Assembly: GCA_003550305.1 (NCBI GenBank)
Contig: QKYT01000001.1
Coordinates: 539,094-603,093 of the forward strand
Origin: Glomus cerebriforme
Taxonomy: Eukaryota; Glomeromycota; Glomeromycetes; Glomerales; Glomeraceae
Direction of reading: 5' to 3'
Length of the DNA stretch: 64,000 nt
Shown here piece by piece: positions 12,063-24,864 of this stretch. Positions within the stretch are counted from its first letter, which is position 1, and each line of letters begins with the position of its first letter. Under the pieces are notes generated by a model. The model saw only the letters and a program-made list of their open reading frames with translations, was not told where the DNA came from and did no database searches. The translations under genes and the position numbers were made by a program.

Positions 12063-15000
12063 CTAACGAACAGTTCTTTGTTCTGCTTGAGGTTGTGGAG
12101 AAGGTGTTCCAACAGAATTGTTTCCGCCATTCGAAGTCGATACACTTGCTGGGCTTACGTTATTTTGTCTTGGACTTTGACTTGGAAGTAAAATATCACC
12201 GTAGTTTAAACCTAATATTGCCATATTTTGTCTCATCATTGGTCTCATCTGGTTCAAATTAGTATGTCCAAAGTTAGCACCATTATTAGCTAATGCATTG
12301 GTGTTAATAAATCCACGTATAGCTGCGCCAGATACCTGTCGAAGATTTGGAGTGGCATGTCGATTAACCGTCATGTTAGCCAAATGAGACCCGTTACCTG
12401 GTAATACGTTCTGTCTGATACCAGCTCCGTTAAGTACCATATTATTAGCTCCAGAAAGAATATAATTCCGTGCTATATTGTTGTTTCTCATAGGAGCCGA
12501 TTGTCCATTTGTTGGAATGACACTGGGCTGTTTTTTTTTTAAAAAAAAATGCGCTTCGTTAATTAGGTCTACGGAACCATTTTTTATAATTAAAGTTAAT
12601 ACATCCGTTAACGTACCATATTATTGATGTTAACCATACCATTTGGATGAACGAAGGCTTGTTGAGAACCGTTGGTACCAATTGTGACATTTGGATTCAC
12701 ATTGATCGTCTGCGAGCCATTATTACCAATAGATATGTTAGTGTTCACACCAAGAGAAACATTTTGATTCATATTGATGTTATGTCTTAATACACCATTT
12801 GATTGTATAACATTCTGTCTTACATTTGACGATCCGGATGTTGGTGACATATTGAACCCATTAGCAAGGGCAAAATTTTGAGGTACTGAACCACTCGATC
12901 CACTTGATTGAACTATGTTATTCTGTCTCATAACAGATGTAGAAGGGGATTGAACCATCCCAGATGGAAGAACAATGTTTTGCGAAACAGCGGAATTAGA
13001 AGGTACGTTTGATCCAACACTTGGAACTGTAATGTTTTGTTGTCTTGAAGTTTGAACTAATTGACGTTGATTATTTTGATTATTTATTTGTTTAGCAGTA
13101 CTCGTAGAAGGATTCGATGTTGTTTTACGCAAGGATAATATTTGTTGTATAATAGATGGATCTTCAGTAAGTTGATTAAATTGTTCTGGTGTAATCATCG
13201 CAGTATTATTAGATTGAATTGAAGCCTGCTGCACTCTTTGACCTTGTTTAACCATATTATTGATCTTTTGTACTTCTATTGGATTTGCTGAGTTCACAAG
13301 ACCCGCACTGTTAACCATAATCTTACTTGGATCTATCATCTGACCTGCAGCATTCATCAAAATCTTTGCGTGTCCTGAAGGCATAAAAACCTTAGAAGGA
13401 TCTACCATTTGACCTCCGTTCGTAATAATTCCTGGATTAGATGATGTGCGTGTAAGCCCATCTCCATTTCCTTGGCCATTTGTGTTACCATTACTTGACG
13501 ATGGTCTTGCTGGAGAATTCATTTGTGTAACTGAAGTATTTTGAGCAGTCGCATGATTTTTAACAAGCGAACTGGCAGCTGACATACTTGTATTGTTTGA
13601 TCCTGACGTGAGTGTCATCCCATTTGGAGTAGATACAACAGTTGTGACACCACCAATAGTATTGTTATTGGGATCATCGGGATTCCTAATATTTCTTGGA
13701 ATTGGACGCCTATACGGAGTCATGTTATCGCGGTGATTCATCGTAGTCACAGGAGGTCTTAAAATAAGTCCGTTATGAGCTCGTGGGTCAATATTATTAA
13801 CATTATTGACTAATCTTGAACCTGTACGAGTATCACTTAATCGCGGTGTTGATGGAGAATTAGAATTCAAACGAAGATCCCGATTCGTACTTGATTCAGT
13901 ATTGACATTATGATTTCGATTCACACCATTAAAATCGATATATGTACGTGAGTCAACATTTGAAGCGTTATTAACATTCGCACGGGGTTCTATACCATTA
14001 TTCCTCATGTTGATTCGAGAATCAGCGCTTGAGCGGGGATCTATTTGAATATTTATGATTATTTGTTAGATTTTGGAAAAAAAATTATGAAGTACATTAT
14101 CATAATATAGAAAGAGGGATTTACCTGAATCTGATTTTTGACGAGAATCTTGATTCGTGCGATTGTCTGTAAGGGTACTAGAACGAGGAGTAAACCGTGG
14201 GTCATTTATTGTTCGTTGATCTACAATTTGTCTAGATTCAGAATTTGCTAAAGGTGTATGTTGAGGATTTTGAGCAGGGATATTGTTTCCCGTCAAAGCA
14301 TCTAAACTTTGTTGCTTTGTCGGAGAAAGTTGTTTTTCTTTCTGTATCCGACGATAGACACCAAGATTTTGATAATCCTCATCTTTGAACAAATGAAACC
14401 GAATTATACTGAATAAAGAGAAATATTCAATAAGATGGTTGATTAATTTTAATCATATCATATCACTAATTAAAAATTCATACTTTTCTGTGAAATCTTC
14501 TTCTTCTTCCTCATCATCATCTATCTGATTCATCTCATCATCACTGAAAACATCTTCAATTCCATCTGAATCATATTTGTACCTTTCGTTGGTCTCACGT
14601 ATGCGTTGATAAGAAAAGACATCAAGACGATCGATAATTCTACGTCTACGACCTCCTCTACCAAACCGACTTCTGAAAGCTGTACATGAAATTGAAGATC
14701 GATCTGTTGGTTTGAGAGAATCAAATTTTCTGAAAAAGGAGGCAGCTATTGGCTTTCGTTGAATAAGGTATGGGAACTTTGAAAAATAATAAAAATATCG
14801 ATATATTATTTATCGGAATTATTTTAAAATTAGAATGTTTATTAATTAACTTACATCTGTTATATCCGTCATTGGATATTCATCATCCTTTTTGGAAAGT
14901 TTGATACCAGATTTTGTTTTCGTTACACTAGTGGTAATGAATTCAAAGGTATTTATATACGTTAGGTAAAAATATTTCAAACAGAAAACATTAAAGAATA

Positions 15001-16592
15001 TCTTACCCTAACGAGTCCATCGCAAAAGATGATTTTCGAATCCTCTATTAAGAGAAAGTTGTAAAAACAACTTTAATAATTTGTAAAAGATTATTGATCA
15101 ATCAATAAATAAAGTGAATATATTACCTTTGGTTGTTCATGACTTGTTTCATTTCTAATACCCAACTTCTTTCGCAACTCTCTAGCGGTGCATTCCTTCT
15201 CAAAAATTTTACGATCTAATTCAATCTTCTGTTTCTTTGTTTTTTCTCTTACCGTTACATTGACCATTAAATGACGGCCAGAATGTATATCTTTTCTTAT
15301 TTTCCTTAATTTATCAAATGACGCTGTCTCTGTACGGCGTGTTCTCCTTATAGGTTTAAGTTCACGACGACGGAAACAGGTCCATGGATGATCTTCTTCA
15401 TCCTTACCTTCTTGTGTCTGGAATTAAAAGAAGCAAAGATTTAACAAGCATCTGTGTAGCTTTTTACAAAATTATATAAGAATCTGACAAACCTTTATTT
15501 CAAACATTAAAGGACCAACTTTTTGGTATTGCTTCATACGTTCCCAACGTTTAGTCTTCCAATATTTATGCACTATTTCAGCTTCACCTTTCAAGCTATG
15601 TAATGATTCTGGAAGGCATACTTCACAATCTTGCCAAGATGGTAATTGTTTCTTTGCCTATTATATAGGATGAAATAAAAGAACATTATGATCACGCGAC
15701 ACAAAGAATCAATCATTTACGAAAAATATGATAAAAGGATTGTTTTTATTAAGATAATCATTACGAACCAATAATTGAGGTTTATTTTTTGCAACATTTT
15801 CAAAGTGTTGCATTATTTCCTCAAATTGATCTTCGTCTAACTTTGAATTAGGTTTTTGTTTGTGATCTGCTAGCCATATATCATCTTTTTCGTCCATACA
15901 GTACAAACAACCTATACATTCTTCAACAGGCCAAGAAAATTTAACATATGTTGAAGGTTTTTTCCATTTGTGTGTCTGATATACATCTGCATAATATGAA
16001 ATACGTCGACTTGACGTTGGTACAGGAATCGTGGCTTTTCCAGAAGCTGTGGCTCCTTTTTCCATTGATTCTGTACGAAGTTTTAATGCATTTACTAAAT
16101 GCCATTCCTATTATCAATTTAATTATTAAAAAAAAAGAGGAAATTTTTGTGAGTCGATGTGTAAAACTTAAAATTCACTTTGAAATCATGAATCTCTAAT
16201 CCTTTGGATAAGGTTCATTAATTTAAAATACATGTGACGATAATTTTGATGACATAATCTTGCCGCAGTACAATACAAAGAAAAAGACACTTTCAAGAAA
16301 GTTTTTTTTTAAAAAAAAACAAAACCGATTTATTCATTCCATTAAGAAAACTATTCGTATTTATTCTTTGAATTTTAAACTATACAGTACATTTTAGCAA
16401 TGAAACAGTGAAACGAACCTCTTCCTCCTCCTTTTCTACCCCTGTCTCTATTTCTATTCCTGCTCTACTGACTGGTATACAGTCATCTTCGTTTATTTCA
16501 CCTGGTGTATAGATTCGTAGTGGTTTCTTATTGTCAACCTTACGGTGACGAAACGACTTTCGATTGATTGTATTGCCTTGTAGAAATGTCAT
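12063..16592 (-). CDS. EPL1: Enhancer of polycomb-like protein (NuA4 subunit)
   Basis: Ten exons (16592-16419, 16107-15769, 15657-15493, 15417-15127, 15044-15007, 14927-14855, 14776-14484, 14408-14125, 14040-12617, 12527-12063) join in frame to about 1181 residues. The N-terminal EPC domain is clear: FRHRKVDNKKPLRIYTP near residues 14-30, GVEKEEEEWHL, IPVPTSSRRISYYADVY, DEDQFEEIM and HKYWKTKRWERM, then WTCFRRRELKPIRRTRR and an EKTKKQKIELDRKIFEKE helix. A basic FGRGGRRRR patch and an acidic DDDEEEEED patch follow. The last 630 residues, mostly one exon, are Asn/Ser/Gln-rich low complexity. EPL1 bridges the catalytic and scaffold parts of the NuA4/Piccolo histone acetyltransferase on chromatin; this is known for the family. 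The long tail is lineage-specific and repeats phrases such as QMVDPSK/QMIDPSK. Confidence 0.93.
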
Positions 16593-17325
16593 CTTGGCGT
16601 GGCGCAGTCTGAGGTGTAAGTGTATTTGTAATTTACTAAAGTTTATGAGCTTATTACAACAAGACGAAAAGCTTTTTCAAGCAAAGTATAAAACTGGGAA
16701 AGTTGTTTTAGATTATTAGTCCTAAGAGAAATTATAAAAAAGTTTCAAATGTTTTTTTTTTTTTTTTTTTTNTTNTTTTCCCGTCTTCCTTCGGATATGG
16801 GAATATTTTTTTTAATAGGTATTTTTTTCGTCTCCCTTAGTAACTTAGTTGATTGTTGGGGCAAAGCATAAAAAAACCGGGTACCACGTTAGGTACCCCA
16901 TCATGGAGTATAATATTGTAAAATTTGTAATATTTGATGATATGATTTCAATGAGTCATAAGGCACAAAAAGTACAACAACGTGACACAATTTATGGTGA
17001 CGACTATCCATTATTATTTGTCAGACATCAACAATTTTGGTTGGTTACACACCCCTTTATCAATATGGGTAATATGGGTTCACTGTATAAATAAAACTAA
17101 AATATTTAAAATATTAAACCAAGGAAAACGGGATAGATTTTCGGGTATCCGTTCAATATTATATATATAGGTTTAAAGGTAATAAAGGCAATGAACGGCA
17201 GTTACTGTATCATAAAAGTTAGATAATGCAAAAAGTAAATAATGTACAATTTATACTCACCATTTTTATCGTTAATATTTAAATAAATTTTAGTTTTGTT
17301 CAATTATTTTATAAATAAAATTGAA
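16593..17325. other. Intergenic region with homopolymer and N bases
   Basis: Between EPL1 and the 3' end of ALG12. It contains a poly-T tract at about 16752-16779 interrupted by undetermined bases at 16772 and 16775, and a short palindromic GGTACC pair near 16880-16899. Open frames at 16849-17094 and 16982-17170 overlap each other and resemble nothing I know. Confidence 0.5.
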
Positions 17326-19510
17326 TTAAGATTCAATAAGATCTGAATTCCTTCTCATAATCCAGATCTTTGGCTCAGTAATAATATGTATTGGCAGCCA
17401 AGATATCCATAAATTTACGTTTTCGTCATAATGTAAAAAAACAATTCTGAGGAATTCCAGCCAATCATGAATGAGTTCTTTTGGCATTTTCAACTTTAAC
17501 CGTTCATAACCATCTACTATATGTATAACTTTAAAATAAGTTTCATGATATTGAGGTGTCTTTGTCAACAGATGTGTATAACTTATATAGTCAGATGGTA
17601 ATGAATGGGATTCGTTTTTGGAATATATCCAATCATTACGAATCTGACCAAATCTTGATGCACCGGTCATCGCTGTATAAGCATCAAGATGGATTTTTGC
17701 TAATAATATATACATATATATATATTTTTTATATATGTATGTTTTTTTTTTAAAAAAAAAAAAAATATTGAAATATAATAATAATGTATAGAAATCGAAA
17801 TTCGCACTCACCATCGTTATAATCTTTTTGAATATTATGAAGTCTTTGTAACGCAATTCCACCAGGGTAATTTTTACTAGAAACAAGTACCATTGATATA
17901 CTTGCTAGAAAGCTTATGATTATCAAAAATACAATAATCCAGTTTATAAGTTTTAAACCTTTTCGTTCTCTTTAACGTATTAAAAAAAACATAATTAATG
18001 AAATGAAATATTTAAAGAGCTGAAAATTAAATATATTAATGAAATCCAAATTATACATACACCCAAATCCATCCGACAGCTGCACACATATTAAAGACAG
18101 GTACAACATAAACGATAAATCGCCATTCCTTATGGCCAAGGAAAGAAAATCCGGTTACATAAAAAAGCATAAAGAATAAGAATTTAAGTGTACGCTTATC
18201 AGTAAATGCGGAAAATATGCTTAACGGTAAGGATACTAAAAGTAGACGTGGGAGGAAGGAACTGAAATATGCGTGAAAAGGCAAAACCTAAAGTATTTTT
18301 AAACAACAAAAAAAAATTTAAAATAAATAATAAAATAAATATGTTAAACAAAAAAAAAATGAATATGCAAATAGGAAACTCTTTTTATACATACACCCCA
18401 TTCAATACTTTTTCCAAGTATGATGTTAAAATAAAATACGTAACCTTCAGGCCACATCCTTTCCTCTTGCCAAAAATAAGAATCAACTGATAAAGACAAC
18501 CCTATTAAGTTATAAAACATGTATTATATAATATATTCCTCACATATAATAAATTATAACATGGGTACATTACCTAAGCTAAACAGACTGGTGAATATTC
18601 CAGTTTTAAGAGCATCAAGTAACTTCAAGTTACCTAACCACAATTCCAATAACGTAATCGGGACAAGTAACAAAGCTACTTCAAATCTAAACACTATCAT
18701 AGTGAATGTCATACATCGAATCATTGATAATAATTTCTTATTTGATTCGGAAGAGGTGACCGCAGAAATCCAGTATGAAAATGCAAGAATAACTGGTAAT
18801 AATAAATCGCTTGACCATAATACAAATGTAGACTATCAAATTGAACTTTGAATTAGAATTGCTCATACTTAATGTAAATGCAAACATATTGGGTAAAGTC
18901 CTGCTTGCCCAGAAAATAGTATGAAATTGGCACGCACTAAGTATACCAAAAGCTATTGAAATACGACGGCCAAATGATATTTCTATTGATGATCGAAGAC
19001 GAGAGAGGGTGTATATATTAAATAATCCAAGAATGAGCCGTACTATGTTTAGAGACCGATAAGTTTAATTTCAAGGAATAAATTATTTTTTTTTTTTAAA
19101 CATTTTTTTTTTAATATCTTACCAACATATTGAGAAATAAATTTGTTCGGGTTAGGAACTATAAAGTTCACAAATTTAATAAATGGTAAGCTTGCTCCAC
19201 TTAATACCAATGGTCCAACAAAAGTACGTGGAACAACTCCAGGAAATTCGAAGTGGTCATACTTTAAATAATAATAAAAAAAAAACATACATATATATAT
19301 ATATATTAAATAAATTTTTCTATAGAAATAATAACACAATAACTAAATATTAATCTTTCCCTCTACCTTCTTTAAGGCTTCTAAACTTATTCCATACTCC
19401 AAAATATCATGTGTCGCTTGTAGGTTAAAACTCTCTTCTACTTTAGTAAAGGGACAGAGAAGAATGTACATTGCTACTAAGCAACTCAACAATATATCAT
19501 ATTTATCCAT
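17326..19510 (-). CDS. ALG12: Dolichyl-P-Man alpha-1,6-mannosyltransferase
   Basis: Eight exons (19510-19367, 19261-19123, 19042-18869, 18792-18574, 18501-18395, 18287-18061, 17969-17812, 17699-17326) join in frame to about 513 residues, the usual ALG12 length. Glycosyltransferase family 22 signatures are present: [19 protein letters not shown] at the N-terminus, with the acidic pair thought to be catalytic, [38 protein letters not shown], the HKEWRF motif near two thirds of the way along, SSKNYPGG and TGASRFGQ. Many hydrophobic segments fit a multi-pass ER membrane protein. ALG12 adds the eighth mannose to the lipid-linked oligosaccharide in the ER lumen, using dolichyl-phosphate-mannose. 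ALG9, PIG-B and GPI mannosyltransferases share the family, but the N-terminal block favours ALG12. The exon 4 start (18792) was chosen because only that acceptor keeps frame. Confidence 0.92.
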
Positions 19511-21235
19511 ATCATTAAGCATTCAAAGTATACTTAAAGAATTTATTATGAACCTAATAAAATATAATAAAATTTTGCTTTCGATTTGAAGCAGTGTGAA
19601 AATTTAAACACGCCCTTTTGAATGGGGGATCGGATCTTATATATAGGTGGCTTAGTATTAGTATTGTATTGTATATTATTATTTATTATATAATAATAAT
19701 TGTAATATAATACACATCTTTGATCTACAATTTTGCTTGAACATGCAAATGATGCATAGTTCCGATGGTAGCACTTAATAAAATGCGTCTTTTTGACATC
19801 TTTTATAGGAATTATTGTCCATTATCGAAGTTAAGTTTGGAATTTTGATGATTAATTAACCTTTAAAGCATGAAAGGGAGAGTTGGAAAACATTTTAAAC
19901 ATTTTATAACAACGATTTTTATGAATGATAATTTTAGAATTGTTTTATGCACAAAGAATTTGTGTATCAAAATCTTACAAACATTTTAAACATTTCGTAT
20001 GTAATATCGCAATGTATGAATTAAATGAATTATTTAGTAATGGTCCAGTAATTTACCTTAAAAAGGAACTTTTAGTATGTTTTAAATATATTTGTTTGTC
20101 GTACAATATTACACAAATCTTGGATTAATTTCCTGATTCAAACATGAATTAACTTAAAGCTTTTACGTTTATGATAAAAAATAAAAATCAAATATCTAAA
20201 TAATAAAGAGTTATGATTATCGAATAGTTGTTATCATGGCTGTGTTAGTATAACGTTATAACGTTTTACCATCAAATTCTTTGCCACATTTTGGCTTAGC
20301 TATTTAATAAACCAAGGCGGGCTAGCCGTTGGTCCGCAAGGCTTATTAAGAAAGTTCTTTTGAGAAAATTTGTGCAGTTTTTCTGTCAATGGGCGTGTTA
20401 TCATATTATTATAACGTGAACGTGATTAAAAAAGAAGGAAACGCAAAGGTTATATCGTAGGTGAAGGCCTTATAAACGCATTATATATAAGATACATAAA
20501 TGAATGGCATATATTTAATAATTATTAATCTACAAAAGTAGAAGTTAGAAATTTGTTATTCTAAGACTACCAGTAATTTGCCTGAAAATTTGTGTAATCA
20601 AATATATACTCAGCTATTATTTATATTTTTCTATAAAATATTTTTCCTTAAAACTGATCCAAATTAAATATATTTTAGAATCTGGATTTGTTAATAAATA
20701 AATAAACCTTTTGTATTTTCACATATATAAGTAATATGTATAACTTGAATTACTAATAAATAATTAGCTATATGCTATTATTCTTTTAATATTTAATTAA
20801 ATAAACTAACCAACAAAGTATTTAATAATAGTAAAGTATTTTAAATATATTTAGTTTTGAATTTCAAAGAAATCAAAATTACCAATATTTTTGACAGTTG
20901 AAAATCCATCATTTGATTTTCAATTTTTTTTTTTTTTTGTTCCTTTTTTTAAAAATAATTATAACAAATGATCTTGATTTGCATAAAAAGAAATAACTAA
21001 CCTTTTGTGTATTTTCATGTATGCATAATATAAATGGTAGTATTTCAAGTGGTTAAATAAGGGATATGATAAATTATGCAATAATAATAAAAAAAAAGGG
21101 TCCTTATTCTAATTTAGGAATCAAAATGATTTCATATTTTTTTCCATAATAAGGAATTGTATATAATATTATCATTTATTCTTTTAATCGAACCATTTTT
21201 TACCCTTTTAAAAAATAAAATAAAAAATTCAAAAA
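19511..21235. other. Intergenic AT-rich region
   Basis: This 1.7 kb separates ALG12 from the first F-box gene. The open frame at 19925-20128 has no recognisable product and an AT-driven composition. I see no RNA gene or mobile element. Confidence 0.6.
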
Positions 21236-22798
21236 ATGGCTAAAGAAACACAAATAAGAACAAATTTTACTACTTTTCCGATAGAAATTTTAAATAATAT
21301 TTTTCAACATCTCGAGAAAGATATACGTACATTATATTCATGCATTCAAGTAAATCGAAATTTGTGTAAACAAGTGATACCATATATTTGGAGTAACCCA
21401 ATGCCAAATACATACTCTTCAATTAATATTGAACTATTTATTTACTTTTTTGAAGAAAAAGAAAAGAAAGAGTTACGACAACAATATCAACTTGATATTA
21501 ACGATTCTTATCAACCATTATTTAATTATGTGAGTTATTTAAAAATTCTTGATCCAAGGGGAGTTCGTCGTGCAGTATTTTATTGGTTAAAAAATTATTA
21601 CGTTGAAAAATATCCTTATTCTGATATTTATGTTGATTTTAAAAATAATCAAATAATTGATTTCACCGAAAAAGCATTATTAAGATTAATCTTAAAAAAT
21701 TCATCAAAAATTGAAAAATTAATATTGGATTTGGCAGAAAAATATCAAGATATTCCTAATTATAGTATTTTTAATGAATTACAAGAACAACAAGGAGAAG
21801 GAACGAATCATGGTATAAGAGAAATAACGAAATTATCAATCATAAGTTCATCAGTAATACAATTTGATAATATTCAAGGATTTCTCTATATTTTACCAAT
21901 AATTTGTAGAAAGATACAAAAAATCAAATTACATGACTTATTTTTAGTTGATCAAAATATGGAATTAAAATTATATAATATAATTAGAGAACAAAAGAAT
22001 TTAACATCCATCAATTTAGCTTATAATTTCGTTAATATACTTAGATCGATCTCATCATTAAAATATCATGCCGCTTCTCTTAAAAAATTAGTATTAAAAT
22101 ACATTTATCACAATGATAGGGATTTACTTAATACATTTGATCAATTAATTAATTTAGAATATCTTGAAATTAAAGAATGTTTTCCTATTAAAATAATTTT
22201 AGAACCTTTGATTAGAGCTAACCTTAAATTAGTAACCTTGAAGATTAATGATAACGAGTCTAGATATGATTTGATAGAATCAATTATTAAATCATCCGGT
22301 TCAACTTTAAAACAATTAGAATTAAATATTTTTATTGACATGATAGAAAATAGATCAACTCTCTCAAAATTATGTCCAAATTTAACATATTTACATTTAA
22401 AAATTAATAATAGGGTGATTTGTGATGATAATGATAAAGGTGAAAAACATTCCATCTTTTTTAATTATATTAATAATTTAGTATATTTAAAATATTTTTA
22501 TATGGAATTCTACTTAATTTACATGATTGGAGATTTTGATCAATTAATTAATCTTTCTTCTTTACAATTCGTTTCTTTAAAAGATCACCATTATTCTTTG
22601 GATTCCTTAAAAAAATGGTTTGATTATTTTACTACAATCTTTAACAACATCACTTTTTATATTGATAATGGATTAGAAGATTTTCATAAGAATGTTTTGG
22701 AAGATTTTGCTCAAGAAAAGAAGGATGATGGTTTTAATTTAGTTTATACATTAGATGGGTTTTATAAGTTTGTAGCGAAAAATCAAATTTTGTATTAA
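21236..22798 (+). CDS. F-box-like protein with LRR-like repeats (1)
   Basis: A single uninterrupted exon encodes 520 residues. The N-terminus is F-box-like: FPIEILNNIFQHLEKDIRTLYSCIQVNRNLCKQVIPYIWSNP-type spacing of Leu, Pro and Trp at about residues 14-55. The rest contains irregular leucine-rich segments (for example LKKLVLKYI, LEYLEIKECF, LKLVTLKIND, LKQLELNIF) as in F-box/LRR proteins. Such proteins usually pick substrates for SCF ubiquitin ligases through SKP1; here that is inferred. The gene shows the same layout as those at 24865 and 54048: an F-box-like start, a YVSYLKIL / YVSFMRIL-type block around residue 100, then LRRs. From memory, intronless F-box families of this style are strongly expanded in Rhizophagus. 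Confidence 0.85.
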   Translation: MAKETQIRTNFTTFPIEILNNIFQHLEKDIRTLYSCIQVNRNLCKQVIPYIWSNPMPNTYSSINIELFIYFFEEKEKKELRQQYQLDINDSYQPLFNYVSYLKILDPRGVRRAVFYWLKNYYVEKYPYSDIYVDFKNNQIIDFTEKALLRLILKNSSKIEKLILDLAEKYQDIPNYSIFNELQEQQGEGTNHGIREITKLSIISSSVIQFDNIQGFLYILPIICRKIQKIKLHDLFLVDQNMELKLYNIIREQKNLTSINLAYNFVNILRSISSLKYHAASLKKLVLKYIYHNDRDLLNTFDQLINLEYLEIKECFPIKIILEPLIRANLKLVTLKINDNESRYDLIESIIKSSGSTLKQLELNIFIDMIENRSTLSKLCPNLTYLHLKINNRVICDDNDKGEKHSIFFNYINNLVYLKYFYMEFYLIYMIGDFDQLINLSSLQFVSLKDHHYSLDSLKKWFDYFTTIFNNITFYIDNGLEDFHKNVLEDFAQEKKDDGFNLVYTLDGFYKFVAKNQILY

Positions 22799-24864
22799 AT
22801 AAATAATATTTGTAAATGAAATTATTTACACAAATAATATGTTATAATATTAATTTATATTAATTATATGACCAGCATTATCTTAAATCTTCCGTAACGT
22901 CAACCTTTCCATTGGCTGAATGAATGCTTGAATATAATGAGATCTGTATGATTTATTGCCTTAATTATTAAATCATTCAAATGCAAGTTGGCTGAAAATT
23001 TTAATGAATCATGTGGAAATCTTTGATGCTTTGTTCATTTAAAACCTTGCTGCTTTAACTGTTAAACCGAAAAAATGTTTGTCGATCTTTGTTTTTTGCG
23101 TGAGAAAAATACTCGTGAGAGAAGAATTCTAAATTAGAATGGCGCAGTAAACAACCATAATAATCCTTTTTGTTTATTCGAATGAACCTTAAAGAATTAT
23201 CTATTATATAATTTAATGACAAATTACGATAATAGATGAAAAAAGTTCACCAACGATATAAGAGAAATTAAATAGGGTTTTAATTTAAGGTTAGATCTTT
23301 AATTTAGTACTTATAAGATGAGATACAGTACATTAGTTTTAGGTTAATTGTGATTTAATCTATTTTTTTTTTTGTAAGCAATGATAAGAATAAAAAACAA
23401 GTTTGACATGAAGGATGAAATATAATAATCGAAGAAGAATCGATTCAAAATTCGAGAGAAAATAAAATTGATTATTTGAATTCACTTAATTGGAGTAATA
23501 AACGGAATATCAGATATACTTACGTTAAGCGTGGTGAAATTAGTGACAAGATCATATAACATAAAAATTTGAAGATATATCTAAATTATTTATATCTGAT
23601 GTGTTAAGTTCAAAAAAAAAAAAAAAAAAAAAAAGTAAAAATCAGATAATGGATAATTGGATATCGTAGAAAACCTTCATACTATGAATTACTTTCCAAC
23701 GCGTTGATATCCGATAGTATGTTTTTTGAGGTATATGTAGTACCAAATCATATTTTAAGCGCATAAAATAAGACAAAAAGTGTTTCATTCGTGTATTAGC
23801 CACAAATATTAGTAATGCGTGAATTAGAGCATCAGGTATGGATTTATCGGAGCTGATACGATTTCGGATATTTACTAATTTACAATTTCGGTTATAGGGC
23901 AATTAATTGGTATGCTTATATTAGATATTACCGAATACCCATTCTGGGCGCTCACATTATTTTATTCTTTATTTCTGAAACACAACGGAAAGAAGGCTTT
24001 TACTACAACAGATACTTATACATGTTAAAATATCCAATAAATATTATTCTATTCTCGATAATTTTTATCAAAACAACTTTATTACCAAGAATAAAAATAA
24101 TGAATAATAATTTTAAACTTATATCCGAACAAAGCATTTATAATATATGGCTACCCTAGTTTTTTGTCGCGTATGGATGGTTAATAGAAAAAAAAGTTCA
24201 TATAACGTTACCATTATTTTAGTGAATATTGAAGGAGAGTTTTCAAAAAATAAATGGTAGATTCAGCAAATGACAATATATTCTTCAACGTCAGCATATT
24301 TAACTCGCATACTTTTAAGAAGTGTAGTAGCGGTCATTATTCACAAGGTTCGATCGGATTAGGTTGAACATCTACTTTAAAGTTTTTTCTTGAGTATCAG
24401 CATTAATTGTTGAATATTATAAAGGTGCCAAATGGAGAGAGGAACAAATCACAAATCTTAAATAATTAGATTCTTTTTTTTTTCATATTTATCAAATTGT
24501 AATGCGCGTTCTTCTTTTTAATATCCGAAAATAAAGGTTAAGCCACATTTTGATATACAAAATAAGTATCCACGTGTAAATAAGCCACATTTCCCTTAAC
24601 GTAAATATTTTCATTATCAGAATTTATAAATGTGATAGTGTAACAGTGTAAAATGCTCTTTTTTTTTAAATTTAAAGAATAAGGAAATTATAATAGGAAA
24701 TAATTTATGCGATGTGTAAACATTTACGCAATCCAATATTATTGGTATTTAATAATTATATATAATAATATAGGATCAAAATGTTTCTCATCAATCGGCA
24801 TAAAAAAAAAACTTTTTAAACCTTCTTTCTCCTCGCTTAAGAAAATAATAATTATAATATCATA
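22799..24864. other. Intergenic region between two F-box genes
   Basis: Two kilobases of AT-rich sequence. A poly-A run lies at about 23611-23634. The only stretch with coding-like composition is the minus-strand frame at 23642-23902, listed separately. Confidence 0.55.
23642..23902 (-). pseudogene. Possible coding remnant, unknown
   Basis: An 86-codon open frame on the minus strand has no ATG at its beginning (it would start at TTG) but shows balanced codon use and a protein-like run including FMRLKYDLVLHIPQKTYYRIS and RWKVIHSMKVFYD. Surrounding DNA does not extend it with obvious exons. It may be an orphan exon of a decayed gene. I do not recognise the family. Confidence 0.25.

Noticed and set aside
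16849..17170. Two overlapping short plus-strand open frames
   Set aside because: They overlap in different frames, match no family and lie in a region with sequencing-quality problems.
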